Shown here in pieces: positions 1 to 6,651 of a stretch of DNA of 64,000 bases. Every line of letters starts with the position of its first letter. Position 1 is the stretch's first letter. This DNA is from UBA8752 sp042095055. Its GTDB lineage: Bacteria; Bacteroidota; Bacteroidia; Flavobacteriales_D; Sanyastnellaceae. The translations under genes and the position numbers were made by a program. Where the stretch lies: contig JBELBZ010000005.1 in the NCBI GenBank assembly GCA_042095055.1, positions 37,307 through 101,306 on the forward strand, given 5' to 3'. The notes beneath the pieces were generated by a model. The model had not been told where the DNA came from, made no database searches, and saw only the letters and a list, made by a program, of their open reading frames with translations.

Positions 1-49
1 GGAAGTCCTGGTGGGAAGTCAGGAGGTTGTTGAATTCAATCGTGGACAT
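1..49 (-). CDS. Start of a sigma-factor-like gene (partial, runs off the left edge)
   Basis: Reading leftward from the ATG at 49-47 gives 16 codons beginning MSTIEFNNLLTSHQDF. This resembles the N-terminus of ECF-type sigma-70 factors that in Bacteroidota often follow a MerR/B12 regulator and precede carotenoid genes; that link is from memory of such neighbourhoods, not from a search. The gene lies downstream of the MerR-type regulator on the same strand. The 171-bp gap between them holds a good promoter candidate (68-98) and repeated elements. Only the start is visible, so the product is tentative. Confidence 0.5.
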   Translation of the reverse strand, partial: MSTIEFNNLLTSHQDF

Positions 50-67
50 GTGTTCAATGTTGAAGAC

Positions 68-98
68 CAAAGATTAAACAAAATCTTCTCTGTCGCAA
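68..98 (-). promoter_or_regulatory. Candidate promoter of the partial sigma-factor gene
   Basis: On the minus strand a TTG (98-96) is followed after 19 bases by TAATCTTTG (76-68). This resembles the Bacteroidota -33/-7 promoter (TTTG, spacer near 19-20, TAnnTTTG) with one extra base in the -7 box. The predicted transcription start lies about 10 bases before the ATG at 49. One copy of the TAAACAAAAT repeat (75-84) lies in the spacer and touches the -7 box, which is where MerR-family regulators normally bind. Confidence 0.45.
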
Positions 99-137
99 CA
101 CTCTGTTCAACTTTTTTGATTTAATGATAAACAAAAT
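75..137. repeat. Two direct copies of TAAACAAAAT, candidate operator elements
   Basis: TAAACAAAAT occurs at 75-84 and again at 128-137, 53 bp apart, about five helical turns, in the gap between the MerR-like regulator and the sigma-like gene. A separate imperfect palindrome TTCAA-TG-TTGAA lies at 53-64, directly before the sigma-like start codon. These are natural candidates for binding sites of the adjacent MerR/B12 regulator. The binding is inferred from position only. Confidence 0.35.
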
Positions 138-173
138 GCCCCTGTAGCCCGGTTTTAGGGCACAATGTTTAAC

Positions 174-193
174 TCCACACCCAAAAGTGTGGA
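174..193. other. Small inverted repeat after the MerR-type gene
   Basis: Bases 174-180 (TCCACAC) pair perfectly with 187-193 (GTGTGGA) around a 6-base loop. The hairpin lies 28 bases beyond the stop codon of the leftward regulator gene. It has no T-run on either side, so it is a poor intrinsic terminator; it may be an RNA 3' end structure or a protein site. Confidence 0.25.
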
Positions 194-220
194 CAAGATT
201 AAGCTCGAAATTGCTTTGAA

Positions 221-1120
221 TCAGGTGCTCAGAAGCGTCCCAATGAGGGATTGACCATTGCCATGCAGCTGCACGCTGGGGTCAGGACTGTCTACATTGG
301 CGAATACCCGTCCCGCCAAATGGAATTTCAGTTTCGTGCCTGAGGCCTCTCTCATCACCCGACGCAAGTAATCCGGAACCCCATTTTCTGCAGGGTAGGT
401 TGTACAGTACGCCACGCACTTCAGTTCAGGGAACTGGGTCGTCATTTGAACGAGGTCTTCAAGCGGCACAGATTGTCCCAAAAACAAACTGCGGTACCCT
501 GCTTTGCGCAACAAGAAATGCACCATCATCAAGCTGATGTCGTGAATTTCGCGTTCCGGCAAAAACAAGGCAAACACGTCATCGCTGTAGCCTGCGCCTA
601 CAGGTGGCAATTCATCCACAGCTCGGAACAACCGTTGACGGATCAGGTTGCTCACAAAATGCTCGTGCGCCGGGCAGATGGCACTCGTGAGCCAGAGCAT
701 CCCAATCTCTCCCATGAAAGGGAGGTACAGTTTGAGCATCAGATCACTGAGGCCTGATTGGTCTTCGTAGGTCTTGGACACGCTGCGAAACAACTGCTCA
801 TCGAAATTGAGCATGCTGATCTTCAACATGCCCATCCAATGGTCCTCACTTGTCCCGGAAGTCCCTAAACTGCTGATTGCCTCTCTGATTTCCTGCTCCT
901 CCATGGAAGCAATTTTCGAAATCTTGTGGCCGTTCTGATTCAACAATCCAACGTTGAGCAGGAGCTTCAAATCTTCGGAAGTGTAGAACCTAATGTTGGT
1001 TGAAGTCCGCCGAGGACTAAGGAGGCCATAGCGCTGCTCCCAAGCACGAATGGTATGCGCTTTTATCCCCGTAAAATGTTCGAGGTCCTTGATTGAGAAT
1101 TCCTGCACTGATGCCGACAC
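221..1120 (-). CDS. MerR-family regulator with CarH/LitR-like B12-binding domain
   Basis: The likely start is the GTG at 1120-1118, giving 299 residues; a longer frame to 1243 would overlap the divergent gene. Residues 8-75 form a MerR winged helix with the typical IRAWEQRYG recognition region. The C-terminal part looks like the B12-binding module of light-sensing CarH/LitR proteins. The W-x9-EH signature is intact (W143, E153, H154), and the second motif is E191-x-H193-x-x-S196, keeping the axial-ligand histidine but with Ser for the usual Gly. In CarH proteins adenosylcobalamin binding makes a tetramer that represses carotenoid genes in the dark. The gene is followed on the same strand by a sigma-factor-like start, so it probably controls that operon. 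Light or B12 sensing is inferred from motifs. Confidence 0.82.
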   Translation of the reverse strand: MSASVQEFSIKDLEHFTGIKAHTIRAWEQRYGLLSPRRTSTNIRFYTSEDLKLLLNVGLLNQNGHKISKIASMEEQEIREAISSLGTSGTSEDHWMGMLKISMLNFDEQLFRSVSKTYEDQSGLSDLMLKLYLPFMGEIGMLWLTSAICPAHEHFVSNLIRQRLFRAVDELPPVGAGYSDDVFALFLPEREIHDISLMMVHFLLRKAGYRSLFLGQSVPLEDLVQMTTQFPELKCVAYCTTYPAENGVPDYLRRVMREASGTKLKFHLAGRVFANVDSPDPSVQLHGNGQSLIGTLLST

Positions 1121-1174
1121 GTTAGGTAAACACCTCACCTCGGTGTTTGTTCGGCCACAAGATGCTGCTAACCG

Positions 1175-1182
1175 TAATTTTG
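1175..1182 (+). promoter_or_regulatory. -7-type box TAATTTTG before the GlmU-like gene
   Basis: TAATTTTG matches the Bacteroidota -7 consensus TAnnTTTG and starts 31 bases before the ATG at 1206. A TTTG at 1146-1149 could be the -33 element, although the 25-base spacer is long. The predicted transcript would have a leader of about 18 bases. Confidence 0.45.
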
Positions 1183-1205
1183 GCAGGCCCCCAGACTTAG
1201 ACCCT

Positions 1206-2342
1206 ATGCCCACAATCCAACTTTTCGAAGACGGACACTGCAATCCATTGCACCCTTTTCACCTGATCGACGGTGTAGCAGGCATTCGGTTCGGTGCCTT
1301 GACGCAGCAAGAACGCTGGGACCTGTTGCTCCCTTTTCTGTCTGCAAACGCGTCTGATACAGCTACACTCCATGTCAATGCACGTTGGGTGCCCTCCCGC
1401 TCCTCCGTCTCTCTGCTTTCGGCCCTCAAGCCCGGTGAGAAGCTGGTGCAAGGCACCGATGTGCTTGCAGCATTTGACATCCAAACGTTAGGAGAACTCC
1501 ATTCAGTTTCCGCCTCCTCTCCACAAATGATGCTTCGCAGCGCCAATGATTTGTTTGGACTGCTGGGCGACCAAATCGCCCTTGACGTCCACATCCTCAA
1601 AGACGTTTGGTCTCTCCAACCTTTTAGCCCCCCTTCGCACACCATCGTATTTGGTCCTCTTGACGCATTCTTGGTGCATCCTACTGCGAACATCAAAGCG
1701 GCTACAGTAGATGTGGAATCAGGCCCTGTCATTGTAGGACCGGGAGCAGCAATAGAAGCCGGCGCTCATCTGAAAGGCCCGCTGGTCATCTGCGAAGGAG
1801 CCACCGTGCGCATGGCCGGACGGATATCAGGTCCCACCACCATAGGCCCGCATTGTAAAGTGGGCGGTGAAGTTTCCAATGTCAATTTCCAAGGTTGGGC
1901 CAACAAGGCCCATGACGGATTCCTCGGCAACAGCGTGATCGGGCGTTGGTGCAACCTCGGAGCGGGAACCGAATCCAGCAACCTAAAAAACACCTATGGC
2001 GAGGTGCGCCAATGGGATGCACAAAACCAAAGCATGAAGGGCACAGGACTGCAATTCTGCGGATTGCTGATGGGGGACCACAGCAAATGTGGCATCGGGA
2101 CCACATTCAACACAGGGACTGTGGTAGATCCTGCCAGCGCCATATTTGATGCCGGGTTCCCCCCCAAACACCTCCCTCCTTTCAGTTGGTACAATGCCCG
2201 CACCGCCACCATGGAAGTGCAAGACCTCGAGCGGATGCTCGACACTGCCTCTAAAGTCATGGCCAGGCGCGGTGTGACCATGACCGAAGGCCAACGTGAC
2301 AGGCTGACACAATTGCATGCCGCACGGCGCAACGCGGACTGA
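1206..2342 (+). CDS. GlmU-like bifunctional sugar nucleotidyltransferase/acetyltransferase
   Basis: The start is the ATG at 1206, giving 378 residues; a frame open from 1050 overlaps the divergent regulator and is not needed. The N-terminal third (about 1-140) is a divergent nucleotidyltransferase-like region. Residues about 155-330 are a left-handed beta-helix of hexapeptide repeats (for example VIVGPGAAIEAGA and TTIGPHCKVGG). This architecture matches the Bacteroidota GlmU-like family (TIGR03991), thought to make UDP-GlcNAc from glucosamine-1-phosphate in the cytoplasm for peptidoglycan and LPS. The canonical GlmU pyrophosphorylase motif is not obvious, so the first activity is by family. 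Lon follows on the same strand. Confidence 0.8.
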   Translation: MPTIQLFEDGHCNPLHPFHLIDGVAGIRFGALTQQERWDLLLPFLSANASDTATLHVNARWVPSRSSVSLLSALKPGEKLVQGTDVLAAFDIQTLGELHSVSASSPQMMLRSANDLFGLLGDQIALDVHILKDVWSLQPFSPPSHTIVFGPLDAFLVHPTANIKAATVDVESGPVIVGPGAAIEAGAHLKGPLVICEGATVRMAGRISGPTTIGPHCKVGGEVSNVNFQGWANKAHDGFLGNSVIGRWCNLGAGTESSNLKNTYGEVRQWDAQNQSMKGTGLQFCGLLMGDHSKCGIGTTFNTGTVVDPASAIFDAGFPPKHLPPFSWYNARTATMEVQDLERMLDTASKVMARRGVTMTEGQRDRLTQLHAARRNAD

Positions 2343-2411
2343 ATCTCTGCCAACTTGACCCCCTCTCCGCTCTCCCGGTCCCATGGCCCGGTTTTAGCCC
2401 AAGCACACACG

Positions 2412-4862
2412 ATGCAAAAAAAACAACCGTTTCCACAGCTTCTCAGCGGCGATTCTGAAGACCATGTGAGCATTCCCCTTCTCAGTTCTGAGGACGAGGC
2501 CGCCATGGAGCGTGAGGACACCCCTGAAGTGCTCCCCATTTTGCCTTTGCGCAATACGGTGCTTTTTCCAGGGGTGGTTCTGCCCATCAACGTTGGACGG
2601 GATCAAAGCCTCCAATTGCTCAAAGAAGCCCACAAAGGTGGACTGGACATCGGCGTTATGACGCAGCTCGATGGGGACATTGAAAACCCGGAACAAGCGG
2701 ACCTCCATGAAGTTGGAACGGTGGCGAGCATCATGAAAATGCTGCGGATGCCCGACGGATCAAACACGGTCATCATCCAGGGTAAGAAAAGGTGCTCCAT
2801 GGGTGAGGTGATCGAGACTGAACCTTACATGAAGGCCAAGATCACACCGTTCCCCGATGCCGAGGACGGGTGGGACGACAAAGAGCGTGAAGCCTTGCAG
2901 CAGAGCTTGCAGGAAATGAGCATGGAGGTCATCCAGCACAGCCCAAACATTCCATCGGAAGCCGCCATTGCCATCAAAAACATCGATTCACTTCGGTTTT
3001 TGGTGCACTTCATCGCTTCCAACATGAACGCGGAGAAGGAACAAAAACAGAACCTACTTGAGGTCCCCGGACTCAAAGCCCGCGTCGAAAACGTCATGGA
3101 ACTCCTCGGCGAGGAACTCCAGGTTCTCGAACTTAAAAATGACATTCAAAGCCGGGTGAAGACCGACATTGAAAAGCAGCAGCGGGAGTTCTTTTTGCAC
3201 CAACAGATGAAGCAGATCCAAGAAGAACTTGGATCCGACCCTCACAAGGAAGACATCGCGGGCAAAAAGGCACGTGCGGAAGTCAAAGACTGGCCGGAGA
3301 AAGTGGCAGAAACCTTTGCCAAGGAGCTGGGCAAACTGGAGCGCATGAACACCCAAAGCGCAGAATACAGCGTGCAATCCAATTACTTGGACTTGCTCCT
3401 CGACCTGCCTTGGAACATCACCTCAGAGGACAACTTCGACCTGGGCCATGCCCAAGAGATCTTGGACGCAGACCATTATGGCTTGGAGAAAGTCAAGGAA
3501 CGCATCATCGAGCACCTGGCCGTTCTCAAGCTCAAAGGCGACATGAAATCGCCCATCATCTGTTTGTACGGCCCTCCTGGCGTGGGAAAAACCTCACTGG
3601 GAAAATCCATCGCTGAAGCTTTGGGCAGGGAATATGTGCGCATGTCGCTGGGCGGATTGCGTGACGAAGCGGAAATCCGCGGACACCGCAAGACCTACAT
3701 CGGAGCGATGCCTGGACGCATCATCCAAAACCTCAAAAAGTCCGGCACTTCCAACCCGCTCTTCGTTCTGGACGAGATTGACAAACTCAGCCGGGACGTC
3801 CACGGCGACCCCTCCTCCGCCATGCTCGAGGTCTTGGACCCCGAGCAAAACAGCACGTTCTATGACAACTATCTCGAGCTTGACTATGACCTGTCCAAGG
3901 TGATGTTCTTGGCGACTTCCAACTCGTTGGCTACCATTCAGCCCGCACTGAGGGACCGAATGGAGATCATCGAAGTCACGGGATACACCGTGGAGGAAAA
4001 AGTCCAAATCGCCAAGCGGCACCTCATCGGCAAGCATGTCACCGAGACCGGCATCACACAGGATCAAATTGAGATTCCAGACGAAACGCTCGAAAAAATA
4101 TGCGCTGAATACACCAACGAGAGCGGTGTGCGCGGATTGGACAAGCGGATTGCCAAGGTGGTCCGCCACCGAGCCGTGCAAGTGGCCATGGATGTGAAGC
4201 ACAGCACTTCAATCGCCCCCGGAGAACTGGTGGACATTTTGGGTCCGTCGCACGAGAAAGAGCGCTACGAAGGCAATGATGTAGCGGGCGTGGTCACAGG
4301 TTTGGCTTGGACTCCGGCTGGAGGAGACATCCTCTTTATTGAGACCAGTTTGGTGCGCGGCAAAGGCAAGCTGACCCTCACTGGCAACCTGGGAGACGTG
4401 ATGAAAGAGAGTGCCGTGATTGCATTGCAATACCTCAAGGCACATGCTTCGGAACTCGACCTTGACCCTCAAGTTTTCGACACTTGGGACGTGCACGTTC
4501 ACGTTCCTGCAGGGGCCATTCCCAAAGACGGGCCATCGGCCGGCATCACAATGTTGACGGCCCTGGCTTCAGTGTTTACCCAAAGAAAAGTCCGCAAATT
4601 TCTGGCCATGACAGGCGAAATCACACTGCGCGGGCAGGTCCTTCCTGTGGGAGGGATCAAAGAAAAAATATTGGCTGCACGCCGCGCTGGCATTAAAGAA
4701 ATTGTGCTTTGTGAGGCCAACAGGAAGCACGTTGAAGACATTCAGGCACGATACATCAAAGGCTTGCGTTTCCATTACGTAAAAACCATGACTGAGGTCG
4801 TTGAACGCGCCCTGCTCAAGGAAAAAGTGGACACCCCCAAACAAATTACCCCCGGCAAATGA
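2412..4862 (+). CDS. lon: ATP-dependent protease Lon
   Basis: The preferred start is ATG 2412 (816 residues); a TTG at 2355 is also in frame. The order is Lon substrate-binding domain (about 40-240), coiled coil (about 240-320), AAA+ ATPase with Walker A GPPGVGKT (387-394), and C-terminal protease domain. The catalytic dyad is present: Ser709 in PKDGPSAG and Lys752 in GGIKEK. Lon is a cytoplasmic homohexamer that degrades misfolded and regulatory proteins. Length and motifs are normal. Its TGA overlaps the ATG of porQ (ATGA), so the two genes are probably translationally coupled. No heat-shock element was recognised upstream. Confidence 0.97.
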   Translation: MQKKQPFPQLLSGDSEDHVSIPLLSSEDEAAMEREDTPEVLPILPLRNTVLFPGVVLPINVGRDQSLQLLKEAHKGGLDIGVMTQLDGDIENPEQADLHEVGTVASIMKMLRMPDGSNTVIIQGKKRCSMGEVIETEPYMKAKITPFPDAEDGWDDKEREALQQSLQEMSMEVIQHSPNIPSEAAIAIKNIDSLRFLVHFIASNMNAEKEQKQNLLEVPGLKARVENVMELLGEELQVLELKNDIQSRVKTDIEKQQREFFLHQQMKQIQEELGSDPHKEDIAGKKARAEVKDWPEKVAETFAKELGKLERMNTQSAEYSVQSNYLDLLLDLPWNITSEDNFDLGHAQEILDADHYGLEKVKERIIEHLAVLKLKGDMKSPIICLYGPPGVGKTSLGKSIAEALGREYVRMSLGGLRDEAEIRGHRKTYIGAMPGRIIQNLKKSGTSNPLFVLDEIDKLSRDVHGDPSSAMLEVLDPEQNSTFYDNYLELDYDLSKVMFLATSNSLATIQPALRDRMEIIEVTGYTVEEKVQIAKRHLIGKHVTETGITQDQIEIPDETLEKICAEYTNESGVRGLDKRIAKVVRHRAVQVAMDVKHSTSIAPGELVDILGPSHEKERYEGNDVAGVVTGLAWTPAGGDILFIETSLVRGKGKLTLTGNLGDVMKESAVIALQYLKAHASELDLDPQVFDTWDVHVHVPAGAIPKDGPSAGITMLTALASVFTQRKVRKFLAMTGEITLRGQVLPVGGIKEKILAARRAGIKEIVLCEANRKHVEDIQARYIKGLRFHYVKTMTEVVERALLKEKVDTPKQITPGK

Positions 4863-5905
4863 GCCTGAAAGCGTTCTGTGCTTTATTGAGTGTGATGGGA
4901 GGTCTCCTTGTTTGGGGACCGACCAGTGTGTGGGCTCAATCCGTGCCGAGGCCTGGACTACTGGACCTCCCTTTGTCCGCGCGATTTGCGGGATCCGCAG
5001 AAAGCATGGGGGCTCCCTTGCAGGCCCATCTGGGCGATGCATTGGGTCAGGCTTCGCTGATCGACTCCTCCCACGCGGGTCAGCTGCATCTGTCATATGT
5101 CGATTATTTCGCCGGTACAGCGCTGGCCTCTGCACTGTATGCCCGGCAACCTGAAGAACGCAAGTGGCTGTGGCACACGGGACTACGCAACCTGGGTTAC
5201 GGCACATTTACCGGACGCGACCCCGTCGGCGTGGAAACGGGAAGTTTCGCTGCTTCCGATGTGGCTTGGGTCAGTGGCATCAGCGTGCCATTGGATACCA
5301 ACCTCACCGTAGCTGCCACATTGTGGGCAGGGCAAAGCGGGTTGGCTGAGCGGCGTTCTGCCTTTGCTCAAGTGGACATTTCCGCCAATTATTACCGCAG
5401 GGACCGCCAATTCAGATTGGCGCTGATGTGGCGGCCCTGGGGTGGCATGCAGACTTCAAATGCTGCGGGTAGCAGTGGACGGTTCAGTTCGGACATGCGG
5501 ATGTCGCTCACCAAGGGGTTCCAGAACGCCCCATTTGTGCTGTATACCACGTATGACGAAATGCAGCAATGGGACTTGGCTCCAGAAGGCTATTACGACG
5601 ATACGATTGACCCTCTGACCGGCGATACGCTCTCGTCAGGGACCTGGGCTTTTGGTGACCGCTTGCTGCGGCACCTGGCCATCGGAACAGGCCTCAAGAT
5701 CAGCGAAAACCTCGGTTTCAGGTTTGGATATCACCACAGACGCAGGCAAGAACTGCGGCTATCCAACGCACCAGGAACCGCCGGATTTGCCTGGGGAATG
5801 GACTTCAAAGTGCGGCGGTTTCACCTTGTGGTTGCCCGCAACACCTACCATACCGCAGGGGCATCTACCCACCTCAGCATTCGCACCAGACTCACCGACC
5901 GCTGA
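4859..5905 (+). CDS. porQ: Type IX secretion system protein PorQ
   Basis: A 348-residue outer-membrane barrel-type protein with a signal peptide (about 1-26, ending VWAQ). The family features are visible: an N-terminal LLDLPLSARFAG segment, a YVDYFAGT stretch, and a GTFTGRDPVGVETGSFAASD block. PorQ works with PorU, PorV and PorZ in the attachment complex that processes T9SS cargo and anchors it at the cell surface. The start codon overlaps the lon stop codon. The cytidylate kinase gene follows after a short gap, an arrangement common in Bacteroidota. Cargo candidates in this window are the proteins at 31448-33139 and 46034-47113. Confidence 0.85.
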   Translation: MSLKAFCALLSVMGGLLVWGPTSVWAQSVPRPGLLDLPLSARFAGSAESMGAPLQAHLGDALGQASLIDSSHAGQLHLSYVDYFAGTALASALYARQPEERKWLWHTGLRNLGYGTFTGRDPVGVETGSFAASDVAWVSGISVPLDTNLTVAATLWAGQSGLAERRSAFAQVDISANYYRRDRQFRLALMWRPWGGMQTSNAAGSSGRFSSDMRMSLTKGFQNAPFVLYTTYDEMQQWDLAPEGYYDDTIDPLTGDTLSSGTWAFGDRLLRHLAIGTGLKISENLGFRFGYHHRRRQELRLSNAPGTAGFAWGMDFKVRRFHLVVARNTYHTAGASTHLSIRTRLTDR

Positions 5906-5921
5906 GCACGCGCAGCATCGC

Positions 5922-5929
5922 TAACTTCG
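5922..5929 (+). promoter_or_regulatory. -7-type box TAACTTCG before cmk
   Basis: TAACTTCG is a variant of the Bacteroidota -7 box and lies 37 bases upstream of the cmk ATG, in the 53-bp gap after porQ. It would give a leader of about 25 bases. No clear -33 element was seen. Confidence 0.35.
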
Positions 5930-5958
5930 GTCAAGGTTAAACCGTTCTCTCCAGCCAC

Positions 5959-6651
5959 ATGAAACGCATCAGCATTGCCATAGACGGACTCAGCGCATCA
6001 GGCAAGAGCACCTTGGCCCAAGGTTTGGCAAAAGCGTTGAATTACACCTACATAGATACTGGTGCGATGTACCGTGCTGTGACCTTGTTCGCTCTAAGAG
6101 AGAAGCTGATTGATCACGACAGCAACTTGGATCAAGAGGGCATGATTCGGGCCTTACCGAGGGTGTATTTGACCTTTCGATTTAACCCCGGCACCGGCAG
6201 AAGTGAAATCTGCCTCAATGGTCGCAACGTCGAAAAGGAGGTGCGCAGCCATGAAGTATCGCGCCAAGTCAGTGTCGTTGCCCGCCTCCCCGAGGTGCGG
6301 GAAAAACTCGTCGTCGCTCAGCGGCGCATTGGAGAATCAGGCGGGGTGGTCATGGACGGTCGCGACATTGGCACGGTGGTATTGCCCCATGCTGAATTGA
6401 AATTTTTCATGACGGCAAGCCTGCAAGCCCGGGGAGAGCGAAGGCATGCAGAACTCGCCAGAAGAGGCCGAGCAGTCGATCTCAAAGATGTCGTTGCCAA
6501 CCTCGAAGACCGCGACCGCATCGACAGTACGCGCGACCACAGCCCGCTTACCCAAGCCGAAGATGCCATTGTCATCGACAACAGCGACCTGTCCATTGAG
6601 CAGCAATTCGACCACATGATGGCCTGTGTGCAACAAGTGCTCAATGCGTAA
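5959..6651 (+). CDS. cmk: Cytidylate kinase
   Basis: A 230-residue cytoplasmic kinase that phosphorylates CMP and dCMP with ATP. The P-loop GLSASGKST lies at residues 10-18, followed by the family segment YIDTGAMYRAVT. A VMDGRDIGTVVLPHAELKFF stretch and a C-terminal lid region are also present. Length is standard. The last codons overlap the start of the following lipoprotein gene by 8 bases, so translation is probably coupled. Confidence 0.96.
   Translation: MKRISIAIDGLSASGKSTLAQGLAKALNYTYIDTGAMYRAVTLFALREKLIDHDSNLDQEGMIRALPRVYLTFRFNPGTGRSEICLNGRNVEKEVRSHEVSRQVSVVARLPEVREKLVVAQRRIGESGGVVMDGRDIGTVVLPHAELKFFMTASLQARGERRHAELARRGRAVDLKDVVANLEDRDRIDSTRDHSPLTQAEDAIVIDNSDLSIEQQFDHMMACVQQVLNA

Noticed and set aside
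1050..1205. Upstream extension of the GlmU-like frame
   Set aside because: It overlaps the MerR-type gene and has no family similarity; a -7 box and ATG 1206 give a better start.
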